A stretch of DNA of 64,000 nucleotides. Source: Clostridium pascui (GTDB lineage: Bacteria > Bacillota > Clostridia > Clostridiales > Clostridiaceae). The notes below the pieces were generated by a model that saw only the letters and a list, made by a program, of their open reading frames with translations, did no database searches and had not been told where the DNA came from. A program made the position numbers and the translations under genes. Location of the stretch: the NCBI RefSeq assembly GCF_016908015.1, contig NZ_JAFBDB010000001.1:372001-436000 (forward strand). The letters run 5' to 3'. This document shows, piece after piece, positions 56,687 to 64,000 of the stretch (position 1 is the stretch's first letter; every line of letters begins with the position of its first letter).

Positions 56687-57289
56687 ATGTCGGAATCACA
56701 AAGGCAGAAGCAAAAGATCCAAACAAAAAAAAATATTATTGATGCAGCATTAGATGAATTCGGGAAAAATGGTTTGACTACAACGCGTACATTGGATATT
56801 GCACATGTAGCAAAAGTATCCCATGGCACTGTATTTGCACATTTTCCAACACGTGAGATTCTTTTGGATGAAGTGATTGAGGAGTTTGGCACACGTATTA
56901 CTAGTCGCTTGCATGAACTAGTTAATAGTCATTATGGTATGAAAGAGACCCTTGAAGCACATCTTAAAGGAATCGGTGAATATGAGGATTTTTATACTCG
57001 ATTGATTTCAGAAAGTCGTTTACTGCACGAAAGTGCACGGAACTCTTTGATTATGATTCAATCGACTATTTCATTTCATATTATTGAAGTTGCAGAGCAT
57101 GAGATTGAAACTTCTAAAATACGCAAAATGCCAGTTGATTTACTGTTTAATACTTGGATTGGTTTAATTCATTACTATTTAATTAATGGAGATTTGTTTG
57201 CACCTGGAAGTTCGGTTTTGAAGAGGTATAGTCAGCAACTAGTAGAGCATTATATGAATTTAATTATGTTAAAGAAAGGGGATAAATAA
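56687..57289 (+). CDS. TetR family transcriptional regulator
   Basis: 200 residues. Helix-turn-helix in the first 60: IIDAALDEFGKNGLTTTRTLDIAHVAKVSHGTVFAHFPTRE, with the TVFAHF recognition end. The C-terminal ligand domain is not assigned. It leads a three-gene operon with a zinc-ribbon protein (2 bases on) and a carboxymuconolactone-decarboxylase-like protein. Its base composition appears a little more GC-rich than the housekeeping block, hinting at acquisition. Confidence 0.88.
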   Translation: MSESQRQKQKIQTKKNIIDAALDEFGKNGLTTTRTLDIAHVAKVSHGTVFAHFPTREILLDEVIEEFGTRITSRLHELVNSHYGMKETLEAHLKGIGEYEDFYTRLISESRLLHESARNSLIMIQSTISFHIIEVAEHEIETSKIRKMPVDLLFNTWIGLIHYYLINGDLFAPGSSVLKRYSQQLVEHYMNLIMLKKGDK

Positions 57290-57290
57290 G

Positions 57291-57527
57291 ATGAAGATAT
57301 GTATAGCTTGCGGAATGCCAATGAAAACTAAGACTGATTTTGCTATGGGGGATGAGGAAAAAGATTATTGCGTCCATTGTGCAAGACCAGATGGCACAAT
57401 GCAGTCATATGAGGAAAAGCTAGATTCAATGAGTAGATTCATTGTTAAGACTCAAGGATTGGATGATAACGTGGCACGAAAGTCAGCAAAGGGGCTGTTG
57501 GCCAAGCTCCCAGCGTGGAAAGAGTAA
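57291..57527 (+). CDS. Small zinc-ribbon protein
   Basis: 78 residues. Two pairs of cysteines, CIACG near residue 4 and CVHCA near residue 28, form a probable zinc ribbon; a helical tail follows. The family (probable zinc-ribbon, often beside TetR or AraC regulators) has no known function. Its ribosome binding site AAAGGGG lies inside the end of the TetR gene, so translation is coupled. Confidence 0.75.
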   Translation: MKICIACGMPMKTKTDFAMGDEEKDYCVHCARPDGTMQSYEEKLDSMSRFIVKTQGLDDNVARKSAKGLLAKLPAWKE

Positions 57528-57553
57528 TTAGATAAAAATGAGGAGTTGATTTT

Positions 57554-57868
57554 ATGGATACAAATAATGTAAGCAATGCGTTTCAAGTTTTTTTACAGGA
57601 GGCTCCAGAGCATTCAAAAGCATGGATGGAAGTAGTTCAAAAGCTGGACGTGGCAAGCAGCCTAGACAAAAAGACAGAAGAGATTGCATATATAGCAGTT
57701 ATGGCGGCAGTAGGACTTGAAAGCGGTATACCATTTCATGTGAAAGTGGCAAAAGAGCAAGGAGCAACCAGAGATGAAATCAAGAGTGCAGTTTTAATTG
57801 GCCTCCCTGCTGCCGGTAATACTGTTCTAAAGGCCCTTCCCATAGCATTACAAGCATTTGATGAATAG
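57554..57868 (+). CDS. Carboxymuconolactone decarboxylase family protein lacking the CxxC pair
   Basis: 104 residues with the CMD/AhpD helical pattern: LDKKTEEIAYIAVMAAVGLESGIPFHVKVAKEQGATRDEIKSAV in the order of the family, His62 conserved. The AhpD redox cysteines would fall at positions 55 and 58, which are Leu and Gly, so peroxidase-type thiol chemistry is not expected. TGAGGAGTTGA upstream. Probably a metabolic or binding role linked to the ligand of the adjacent TetR regulator. Confidence 0.78.
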   Translation: MDTNNVSNAFQVFLQEAPEHSKAWMEVVQKLDVASSLDKKTEEIAYIAVMAAVGLESGIPFHVKVAKEQGATRDEIKSAVLIGLPAAGNTVLKALPIALQAFDE

Positions 57869-57896
57869 ACTATTAAATATATAAATTAATTATTAG

Positions 57897-57927
57897 AGTC
57901 TTTACCTATATGGTAGAGACTTTTTTT
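57897..57927 (+). terminator. Terminator after the TetR/zinc-ribbon/CMD operon
   Basis: Ten-pair stem AGTCTTTACC / GGTAGAGACT (one G-U), loop TATAT, seven T. The rest of the 57869-58265 gap holds the hydrogenase promoter and its repeat array; nothing coding is seen. Confidence 0.85.
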
Positions 57928-58065
57928 ATATTTATAATGATGGATGTTATAGTTTTTCAACCCACGCTGCAAATCCAAAGAAGCTAAGATAATAGGGGTT
58001 ATTATGAAATTGACCCTATGTAAAATTTAACCATAAGAATATCTCAAATTAAGAGAAAATAAATA

Positions 58066-58094
58066 TTGACAGAGGCACAAATGTAATATATAGT
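58066..58094 (+). promoter_or_regulatory. Predicted promoter of the hydrogenase operon
   Basis: Perfect TTGACA (58066-58071), 17-base spacer, TATAGT (58089-58094). The start near 58101 lies inside the dyad and hexamer array, giving a 5' leader of about 165 bases. Confidence 0.8.
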
Positions 58095-58140
58095 GATATT
58101 GATAATGAATATCAATATCACTATCACTATCAATATCACC
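58090..58140. promoter_or_regulatory. Hexamer array with 15-bp dyad and Fur-like box at the hydrogenase promoter
   Basis: 58090-58104 is exactly complementary to 58110-58124 (loop ATGAA). The 12-mer TATCAATATCAC occurs at 58110-58121 and again at 58128-58139, so the left arm can pair with either. On the minus strand the region reads as five tandem TGATAN hexamers. TGATAATGAATATCA (58100-58114) matches the Fur-type box TGATAATnATTATCA at 13-14 of its defined positions. Likely an operator for a Fur-family metalloregulator (Fe, Ni or peroxide), covering the -10 and start site. Confidence 0.6.
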
Positions 58141-58265
58141 TGTGGGATTGTTTCAACTATAAATTTTATTAATTTATCAAGTGTGAAATTATATAAAACA
58201 TATCATGAAATCTATAAGTTGATAACGTCTTTATAATTACATAACAGCAAGGGGAGAAGAGTGAA

Positions 58266-59165
58266 ATGAAAATATCCAGAAGGTCTTTCTTAAAATGGTG
58301 TACAGCATCTGCAGCAGCATTAGGAGTAACTAAATTAGAATTAGATAGATTAGAAAGTGTAGTCTTAGCGGCTGAAACAACCCCACCTGTGATATGGCTT
58401 CAAGGATCAGGATGTTCAGGTTGTTCAATTTCATTACTAAACTCAGTGGAAGGAACAACGGTAGAGGATTTATTAATTAATAAAATTAGTATGAAGTATC
58501 ATCACAATTTAATGGCTGCTGCAGGAGATATGGCAATAACATCTATTAATAATACTGTAGCTCAATATGATGGTAGATTTGTATTAATAGTTGAAGGGGC
58601 AGTACCTACCGCTAACAATGGAATGTATTGCGTTTTAGGAGAGAAAGACGGAAGGCCATGGACAATGCTTGATGCAGTAAAGCAATTAGGGCCAAAAGCA
58701 AGCTATGTTATCGCAGCGGGTACCTGTGCAACATATGGTGGGGTTCCTAAATTAGGAGCAAATCCTGCAGTTATTAAAAAATTAGATACTGAAATTTTAT
58801 ATGGACAAACAAAAAATAAAATAATTAATCTTCCAGGATGTCCAGTGCATCCGTATACATTGACGAAAACCATAATAGACCTTTTGCTATATGGTATGCC
58901 TGCGTTAGATTCAGAGGGACGACCAACAGCTTATTATAAGTCCAGTGTACACAGTATGTGTCCTAGACGTGGAACTTCTGGAGCAAAACAACTAGGTGAG
59001 TTTGGATGCTATAAAAGTCAGGGATGTAAGGGCCCGCAAACATATAATAATTGTCCACTTAGACAATGGAACAATAAAGTAAATTGGTGTATTGGCGCCG
59101 GACATCATTGTATTGCATGTTCAAGTAAAGATTTTCTTGCTAATCCAATTTATAAATTTGTGTAA
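58266..59165 (+). CDS. [NiFe] hydrogenase small subunit, Tat-exported
   Basis: 299-residue Fe-S subunit of a group 1 [NiFe] hydrogenase. Twin-arginine signal SRRSFLKW at residues 4-11, probable cleavage near residue 36. Cluster ligands: proximal Cys50 and Cys53 (GSGCSGCS) plus Cys in GTCATYGG and LPGCPVHP; distal His229, Cys232, Cys248, Cys254; medial Cys263, Cys275, Cys282, Cys285. Cys275 replaces the Pro of Desulfovibrio-type enzymes, so the medial cluster is probably [4Fe-4S]. No extra proximal cysteines of O2-tolerant enzymes. No C-terminal membrane anchor. Confidence 0.94.
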   Translation: MKISRRSFLKWCTASAAALGVTKLELDRLESVVLAAETTPPVIWLQGSGCSGCSISLLNSVEGTTVEDLLINKISMKYHHNLMAAAGDMAITSINNTVAQYDGRFVLIVEGAVPTANNGMYCVLGEKDGRPWTMLDAVKQLGPKASYVIAAGTCATYGGVPKLGANPAVIKKLDTEILYGQTKNKIINLPGCPVHPYTLTKTIIDLLLYGMPALDSEGRPTAYYKSSVHSMCPRRGTSGAKQLGEFGCYKSQGCKGPQTYNNCPLRQWNNKVNWCIGAGHHCIACSSKDFLANPIYKFV

Positions 59166-59186
59166 TTTCATCGGGGGTGATTGAAG

Positions 59187-60623
59187 ATGGCAACTATAAT
59201 AAAAATAGATCCGGTAACAAGACTAGAAGGGCATTTGAAAATAGAAGTTGAGGTAGATAGCACTAACAAAGTTATAAATGCACATAGTACAGGAAATATG
59301 TTTAGAGGTTTTGAAAAAATATTAACAGGCAGAGATCCAAGAGATGCAATACATATAACACAAAGAATTTGCGGACTTTGCCCAGTAAGTCATGCAATAG
59401 CTTCAGTAAAAGCTATAGAAGATTCTTTTAAATTTAAACCTACATTTAATGCTATATTATTAAGAAATCTTATTCAAAGTGGAAATTATTTATCAGATCA
59501 TATTTTACACTTTTATCATTTAGCACTACTAGACTATGCTAAGGGACCAACTCAAAGTCCTTGGACGCCTGGATATAATATAGACTTTAGATTAAGTGAT
59601 GCAGAAAATAGCGCTATAATAAATAACTACATTAAAGCATTAGACATAAGAAGAAAAGCACATGAGATGACTGCGGTATTTGCAGGGAAAATACCACATG
59701 TAATGTCAATAGTTCCTGGTGGAGTGACTCAGAAACCAACAGCTGAGAATATTTCAAAATACAAAGCATATCTCAATGAGGTAAAAGCATTTATTGATAA
59801 CGAATATATGAGCGATTTAAATTTAATTGCATCAAAATATAGTGACTATTATAGCATAGGAAAAGGTAGTGGGAATTTACTTACATACGGAGCGTTTGAT
59901 TTAGATGCTACCGGAAACACTTTATTTAAATCTGGTATTTATAAAAATGGTACATACAGTGCTATAGATATTACTAAGATAAAAGAATATGCTGGTTGTT
60001 CATGGTATACAACAGATTCAGGAGATAAGCATCCTTCTATTGGCAAAACAGAGCCTTATTACGGTAAAGCTGGGGCATATTCTTGGTTAAAGGCTCCAAG
60101 ATACAATGCAGAAGCCTATGAAGTTGGACCACTTGCTAGAATGTTCATGAATAAAGAATATACAAGAGGCATTTCTGTAATGGACAGACATATGGCTAGA
60201 GGGCTTGAAACTAAGAAATTAGCACAACAAATGATTAGTTGGATTAATTCAGTCTCAACCACACAAAGTGTATACACACAATTAGGTCTCCCTACTTCAG
60301 GAATAGGTGTTGGATTAACAGAAGCGCCAAGAGGGGCATTGGGACACTGGGTTGGATTCTCAAGTCAAAGGGTAACGAATTATCAAATAGTAACACCTAC
60401 ATGCTGGAATGTTTCTCCTAGAGATGATTTTGGTCAAATGGGGGCATTAGAACAAGCATTAGTGGGTGTTACGATTCAAGATATTAACCAGCCAATAGAG
60501 TTACTTAGAATTGTTCATTCTTTTGATCCATGTACTGGATGCTCAATTCACGTAATGGATCCAGAGAAGAATGTTAAAGCAAAATTTGTAGTTTCTACGC
60601 CAAGTCCAAAAGGAGTATTTTGA
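59187..60623 (+). CDS. [NiFe] hydrogenase large (catalytic) subunit
   Basis: 478-residue subunit holding the Ni-Fe(CN)2CO site. ATG at 59187, 7 bases after GGGGGTGA, gives MATIIKIDPVTRLEGHLKIE. Nickel ligands Cys62 and Cys65 (RICGLCPVSHA) and Cys449 and Cys452 (DPCTGCSIH); the codons are ordinary Cys, so it is not a selenoenzyme. A 23-residue tail after His455 should be cut by the protease encoded next. No signal peptide: it must ride out with the small subunit. It is shorter than most group 1 large subunits (about 540-600), nearer to the [NiFeSe]-like subgroup. Confidence 0.95.
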   Translation: MATIIKIDPVTRLEGHLKIEVEVDSTNKVINAHSTGNMFRGFEKILTGRDPRDAIHITQRICGLCPVSHAIASVKAIEDSFKFKPTFNAILLRNLIQSGNYLSDHILHFYHLALLDYAKGPTQSPWTPGYNIDFRLSDAENSAIINNYIKALDIRRKAHEMTAVFAGKIPHVMSIVPGGVTQKPTAENISKYKAYLNEVKAFIDNEYMSDLNLIASKYSDYYSIGKGSGNLLTYGAFDLDATGNTLFKSGIYKNGTYSAIDITKIKEYAGCSWYTTDSGDKHPSIGKTEPYYGKAGAYSWLKAPRYNAEAYEVGPLARMFMNKEYTRGISVMDRHMARGLETKKLAQQMISWINSVSTTQSVYTQLGLPTSGIGVGLTEAPRGALGHWVGFSSQRVTNYQIVTPTCWNVSPRDDFGQMGALEQALVGVTIQDINQPIELLRIVHSFDPCTGCSIHVMDPEKNVKAKFVVSTPSPKGVF

Positions 60624-61093
60624 TGAAAAAAATGGCAGTGATAGGAATTGGTAATATACTTTTAAGAGATGATGGGATAGGGATTCACACAATTAATGAA
60701 TTAATTAAGGAAGATGCTATTTGTGATGCTAGCTTTATTGATGGAGGTACATCTACCTTTGATTTACTAAGTTACTTTATTGAAAACAATGAAATAATTA
60801 TAATTGATAGTTTAAAAGGTGGACATGACCCAGGAACAATCTATAAAATCACACCTCAAGAACTTGGAAGCTTTATTAAGACTAATTCTTCTCTGCATGA
60901 TGTTCAGGTTTTGGATATTATAAAACAAGCAAATTTAATGGGATATTTTCCGAAGGTAACAATAATAGGTATAGAGCCAGAAGAAATTTTTTACGATATG
61001 GAATTATCATTTACAATAAAAAATGAATTACCCAGCATAATTAAAATTGTTAAAGAAGAAATAAAAAATAAGATAGGTGAGGATTGTGCATGA
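60623..61093 (+). CDS. Hydrogenase maturation endopeptidase (HyaD/HybD family)
   Basis: 156-residue peptidase that removes the C-terminal tail of the large subunit after nickel insertion. Nickel-sensing ligands are conserved: Asp16 in LLRDDGIG, Asp in IIDSLKGG, and His in SLHDVQ. The ATG at 60623 overlaps the large-subunit TGA and follows AGGAG by 7 bases. N-terminus VIGIGNILLRDDG is diagnostic. Confidence 0.93.
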   Translation: MKKMAVIGIGNILLRDDGIGIHTINELIKEDAICDASFIDGGTSTFDLLSYFIENNEIIIIDSLKGGHDPGTIYKITPQELGSFIKTNSSLHDVQVLDIIKQANLMGYFPKVTIIGIEPEEIFYDMELSFTIKNELPSIIKIVKEEIKNKIGEDCA

Positions 61094-61427
61094 AGTTTCC
61101 ATAATGGAAGGAATATTTGAAATTATAACTGATAATGTAGATGAACATAAGCTTAAAAAAGTAAATAAAGTAGTACTGCAAATAGGCGAGTTTACTTGTG
61201 TTGAAGAGGGAGCTTTGAGGTTTGCTTTTGAAGCTTTTTCAAAGAATACTAAAGCTGAAGGGGCAGAACTTTTAATTGATAGGGTAAAAGCAACTGCTAA
61301 ATGCGGCCGATGCGGACAAGTATTTAAAATTGCCTTTACTAATAAAATATGCCCTGATTGTGGGATATTTAGTAACAACGTAGTTTCTGGATATGAATTA
61401 TTATTAAATGAAATAGAGGGAGATTAG
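61086..61427 (+). CDS. hypA: Hydrogenase nickel incorporation protein HypA
   Basis: 113-residue nickel metallochaperone. The GTG at 61086 is the right start because it gives Met-His2-Glu3, and His2 is the essential nickel ligand; an upstream GTG at 61077 would bury it. The zinc site is Cys73, Cys76, Cys89, Cys92 (CGRC...CPDC). Overlaps the protease gene by 8 bases. Delivers nickel with HypB to the large subunit. Confidence 0.94.
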   Translation: MHEVSIMEGIFEIITDNVDEHKLKKVNKVVLQIGEFTCVEEGALRFAFEAFSKNTKAEGAELLIDRVKATAKCGRCGQVFKIAFTNKICPDCGIFSNNVVSGYELLLNEIEGD

Positions 61428-61428
61428 A

Positions 61429-62094
61429 ATGAAGCAGATTTTAGTTAAAAAGGATATTCTTAAGTCAAATGATGAAATTGCAAAAAAAAATAGAGAGGCA
61501 TTTTCTCAAAAAGGGATATTTTCAATTAATATGTTAGGCTCTCCAGGAGCTGGTAAAACCTCTGTATTAGAACAAATTATAAAAAGCTTAAAAGCTGAAG
61601 TTAATATGACGGTTATTGAAGGGGATTTATACACTACTAAGGATGCTGAAAGAATAGAAAATCAAGGAGTACAGGTTATACAGGTTAATACAGGTGGAGG
61701 ATGCCACTTAGATGCCTCAATGATAGAGGAAGCAATAAAATACATAGAAATTAAAGATGTGGATTTTCTTATAATTGAAAACGTAGGGAATTTGGTTTGT
61801 CCGGCATCTTATGATTTAAGTGAAGATATGAAAGTAACTGTCTTAAGCATAACAGAAGGAAATGATAAGCCTTTAAAATATCCTTCAATGTTCCAAAAAT
61901 CAGAGATTTTGATTGTAAACAAGATTGATTTAATAGAACATACTAATTTTTCAATGGATGAATTATATAATGATATTAAATCCCTAAATGAAAATATAAA
62001 GATATTTGAGATATCATGTAGAACTGGAGAAGGAATTAATAAATTATCTACATTTTTCAAAGAAAAAATTAAAGACAAAAGGAGGAATATATAA
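61429..62094 (+). CDS. hypB: Hydrogenase nickel incorporation GTPase HypB
   Basis: 221-residue SIMIBI GTPase that powers nickel transfer. P-loop GSPGAGKT (37-44), metal site Cys92-His93 in GGGCHLDAS, and NKIDL. It lacks the histidine-rich stretch and the N-terminal CxxCGC motif, so it has only the G-domain metal site. Starts one base after hypA stops; its TAA overlaps the tatA ATG. Confidence 0.95.
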   Translation: MKQILVKKDILKSNDEIAKKNREAFSQKGIFSINMLGSPGAGKTSVLEQIIKSLKAEVNMTVIEGDLYTTKDAERIENQGVQVIQVNTGGGCHLDASMIEEAIKYIEIKDVDFLIIENVGNLVCPASYDLSEDMKVTVLSITEGNDKPLKYPSMFQKSEILIVNKIDLIEHTNFSMDELYNDIKSLNENIKIFEISCRTGEGINKLSTFFKEKIKDKRRNI

Positions 62095-62261
62095 TGCCTA
62101 GTTTAGGATTACCAGAATTAATAATAATTTTAGTTATAGCACTTGTAGTATTCGGCCCTAAGAAATTGCCAGACATAGGTAGAGCATTAGGAAATTCCAT
62201 TAAAGAATTCAAAAAAGCTACTAAAGAAATTACAAAAGATATAGACGGGGATGCACAATAA
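62094..62261 (+). CDS. tatA: Twin-arginine translocase subunit TatA
   Basis: 55-residue protein, small enough to be missed by length cut-offs. One transmembrane helix (about residues 5-20), the [14 protein letters not shown] hinge and amphipathic helix, and a short charged tail are all classic TatA. The ATG overlaps the hypB stop (TAATG), after AGGAGG. With tatC it forms a minimal TatAC system; no tatB. Confidence 0.95.
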   Translation: MPSLGLPELIIILVIALVVFGPKKLPDIGRALGNSIKEFKKATKEITKDIDGDAQ

Positions 62262-62294
62262 AAAATTAAAATAAAGAAAAAGAAGGTGAGATAA

Positions 62295-63038
62295 GTGCCT
62301 AATGAATTGGAAGAGATGTCAATAATAGAACATTTGGATGAACTTAGAAAAAGAATATTAATTTGTGTAGCATTCATAGTAATATTCTCAATTTTATCAT
62401 ATATGAAATCAGAAGAAATTACAGCATTGTTAAAGGAGCCTTTAGGCGATATTGATTTGGTTTTTATTACTCCAATTGAAGGTTTTGTAACTAAGTTAAT
62501 GGTTGCAGTGTTTGGTGGAATAGTAGTATCTTCTCCAATTATATTTTTGCAAACTCTATTATTTATCTCACCTGCTATGTATAAAAAGGAAAAAGTAATT
62601 ACATTTTTAAGTCTGCCATTTATAGTAGGCTTATTTCTGGGAGGTATATATTTTTGTTTTATATGTATACTTCCTACAACATTAAAATACCTTATGAGCT
62701 TTGGCAATGAACAGATGAAACCAATGCTATCTGTAGGGAAATATTTTTCCTTTGTAATTTTACTTACCGTGGCTATTGGAGCAATCTTTGAAATGCCAAT
62801 GGTAATGCTGCTTCTTACAAAGTTTGGGGTAATAAATTATGAAATGCTTGCTAAAAAAAGAAAATATGCTTTGCTAATGATTGTAATTATAACTGCAATT
62901 CTTACACCTACCCCAGATGCATTTACACTTTTAGCGGTATCTTTACCTTTAATTTTGTTGTTTGAGGTAAGTTTAATAGTAATGTATTTACACAATAGGC
63001 TATTTGTAAGAAGGAGAAAAAATGAAGGATATATGTAG
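62295..63038 (+). CDS. tatC: Twin-arginine translocase subunit TatC
   Basis: 247 residues with six predicted transmembrane helices. Cytosolic N-terminus MSIIEHLDELRKRIL (signal peptide binding, conserved Glu) and the FVTKLMVAVFGG and ALLTPTPDAFT-like ILTPTPDAFT blocks mark the family. GTG start after AAGGTGAG. Recognises the RR motif of the hydrogenase small subunit. Its end overlaps hypF by 17 bases. Confidence 0.96.
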   Translation: MPNELEEMSIIEHLDELRKRILICVAFIVIFSILSYMKSEEITALLKEPLGDIDLVFITPIEGFVTKLMVAVFGGIVVSSPIIFLQTLLFISPAMYKKEKVITFLSLPFIVGLFLGGIYFCFICILPTTLKYLMSFGNEQMKPMLSVGKYFSFVILLTVAIGAIFEMPMVMLLLTKFGVINYEMLAKKRKYALLMIVIITAILTPTPDAFTLLAVSLPLILLFEVSLIVMYLHNRLFVRRRKNEGYM

Positions 63039-64000
63039 AAAATATGTTGTAGTTACAGGAATAGTTCAAGGGGTGGGGTTTAGGCCTTTTGTGTATAATA
63101 CTGCGATGGACAATGAATTAAAAGGCTGGGTAAAGAATACATCAGAAGGTGTGTACATAGATCTTGAAGGGACTCCAAACAGCATTGAACTATTCTTACA
63201 TACATTGAGAAATGAAGCGCCTCCACTTTCTAAGATAAATAATATTGCTATAGAGCATAGAGAAGTAAGAAATTACAAAGAATTCTCTATAGAAAAAAGC
63301 GATGATAATGATAGAGTCATTACACTAATATCTCCAGATGTGGCTACTTGTAAGGAATGTGAAATGGAGATAATGAATAGTAAAGATAAAAGATTTCATT
63401 ATCCATTTACTAACTGTACTAATTGCGGTCCTAGATTCTCAATCATAAAAAAATTACCTTACGATAGACCTATGACTACAATGGAAAAATTTAATATGTG
63501 TCCTCACTGTAACGAGGAATATGAAAACCCTAGAGATAGGAGATTTCATGCGCAACCTAATGCATGTGAAAGCTGTGGACCAAGGGTATATCTTACAGAT
63601 AGATATGGAAATGAAATTACTACTCAAGATCCAATAGAAGAGACTAAAAACTTAATTAAAGAAGGAAAAATTATAGCAATAAAAGGGCTAGGTGGACTGC
63701 ACATTGCATGTGATGGTAAAAATGAAGGGACTATTAAGCTCTTAAGAGAGCGAAAATCAAGACCTTCAAAACCTTTTGCACTTATGATGAAGGATATTGA
63801 TACTGTAAAACAGTATTGTTTAGTAAATGAAATAGAAGAAAATACGCTTAAAGGGATTAAAAGACCTATACTTCTTTTAGATGTAAAAGATAATATACTA
63901 CCTTTTACTATAGCACCAAACAATAACAGACTTGGAGTTATGCTTCCATATACACCGCTTCATCATCTTTTATTTGATGATAATATAGACGTTTTGGTTA
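63022..64000 (+). CDS. hypF: Carbamoyltransferase HypF (5' part, cut by window end)
   Basis: Makes the thiocarbamate precursor of the cyanide ligands of the Ni-Fe site from carbamoyl phosphate. The 326 visible residues hold an acylphosphatase domain (GIVQGVGFRPFVYNTA), two Cys4 zinc motifs (CKEC...CTNC and CPHC...CESC) and the start of the YrdC-like domain (KGLGGLHIACDG, RERKSRPSKPFALM). ATG at 63022 after AAGGAG, inside the end of tatC. hypC, hypD and hypE are not in the window and would be expected next. Confidence 0.95.
   Translation, partial: MKDICRKYVVVTGIVQGVGFRPFVYNTAMDNELKGWVKNTSEGVYIDLEGTPNSIELFLHTLRNEAPPLSKINNIAIEHREVRNYKEFSIEKSDDNDRVITLISPDVATCKECEMEIMNSKDKRFHYPFTNCTNCGPRFSIIKKLPYDRPMTTMEKFNMCPHCNEEYENPRDRRFHAQPNACESCGPRVYLTDRYGNEITTQDPIEETKNLIKEGKIIAIKGLGGLHIACDGKNEGTIKLLRERKSRPSKPFALMMKDIDTVKQYCLVNEIEENTLKGIKRPILLLDVKDNILPFTIAPNNNRLGVMLPYTPLHHLLFDDNIDVLV

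Noticed and set aside
50171-58000. Genomic island or integrated mobile element in the accessory region
   Set aside because: No integrase, transposase, flanking direct repeats or tRNA target is visible; only mild composition differences suggest transfer.
58090-58140. Short tandem repeats that could suggest a CRISPR-like or satellite array
   Set aside because: Units are six bases with no spacers, only five copies, and they coincide with a promoter. An operator array explains them better.
60530-60560. Selenocysteine at the nickel site, as in [NiFeSe] hydrogenases
   Set aside because: The codons of the DPCTGC motif are TGT and TGC, with no in-frame TGA.
61077-61085. Upstream GTG start for HypA
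   Set aside because: It would place three residues before the essential N-terminal Met-His.

Overview
The window is AT-rich chromosomal DNA of a spore-forming Firmicute, almost certainly a Clostridium sensu stricto species. Evidence: the gene order from ffh through rpsP, trmD, codY, rpsB, nusA, infB, pnp, ftsK, recA, rny and spoVS, strong AGGAGG ribosome binding sites, frequent GTG/TTG starts, CodY and SpoVS, and clostridial-type enzymes such as a 2-enoate-reductase-like flavoprotein. I cannot name the species.

Layout. (1) 1-43.4 kb is a long, almost entirely plus-strand housekeeping block: protein targeting and ribosome biogenesis (ylxM end, ffh, rpsP, khpA, rimM, trmD, rplS, lepB, rbgA, rnhB); DNA uptake and topology (comM, dprA, topA); the nutrient regulator codY; translation and lipid/isoprenoid genes (rpsB, tsf, pyrH, frr, uppS, cdsA, an AI-2E-family permease, dxr, rseP, ispG); the nusA-infB operon (rimP, nusA, ylxR, an L7Ae-like gene, infB, rbfA, nrnA, truB, ribF); rpsO and pnp; an M16 protease, a PRC-barrel protein, aspartokinase, tepA and ftsK/spoIIIE; rimO, pgsA, recA, rny and spoVS. 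Only yraN is reversed. (2) 43.5-50 kb holds single-gene units: an aminotransferase, HPr, a DUF378 membrane protein, purB, an Asp/Glu racemase-family protein and a chemoreceptor. (3) 50-58 kb is accessory: an FMN/FAD/Fe-S ene-reductase with a divergent TetR regulator, a Zn/Cd-type P-type ATPase with an isoprenylcysteine-methyltransferase-like protein, and a TetR / zinc-ribbon / carboxymuconolactone-decarboxylase-like operon. (4) 58-64 kb is one operon for an exported [NiFe] hydrogenase: small subunit with a twin-arginine signal, large subunit, maturation protease, hypA, hypB, tatA (55 codons), tatC and hypF (cut by the window end). The enzyme, part of its nickel insertion machinery and a two-component Tat translocase are co-transcribed.

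The most interesting material is this last operon. Its promoter is near consensus and overlaps an unusual array of TGATAN hexamers that contains a 15-bp dyad and a 14/15 match to a Fur-type box. The small subunit has Cys where Desulfovibrio-type enzymes have the Pro that makes the medial cluster [3Fe-4S], which suggests three [4Fe-4S] clusters. No cytochrome b or other electron partner is visible, so the destination of the electrons is open. Elsewhere the main signals are regulatory: two hairpins that would mask ribosome binding sites (topA, ylmC), a terminator-containing leader before rimP-nusA, a textbook sigma-H promoter for spoVS starting in the rny terminator, an SOS box on a near-consensus recA promoter, and an ArsR/SmtB-type operator at the metal ATPase promoter with no regulator gene beside it.

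I saw no rRNA, tRNA, CRISPR array, insertion sequence, integrase or phage gene in the window.
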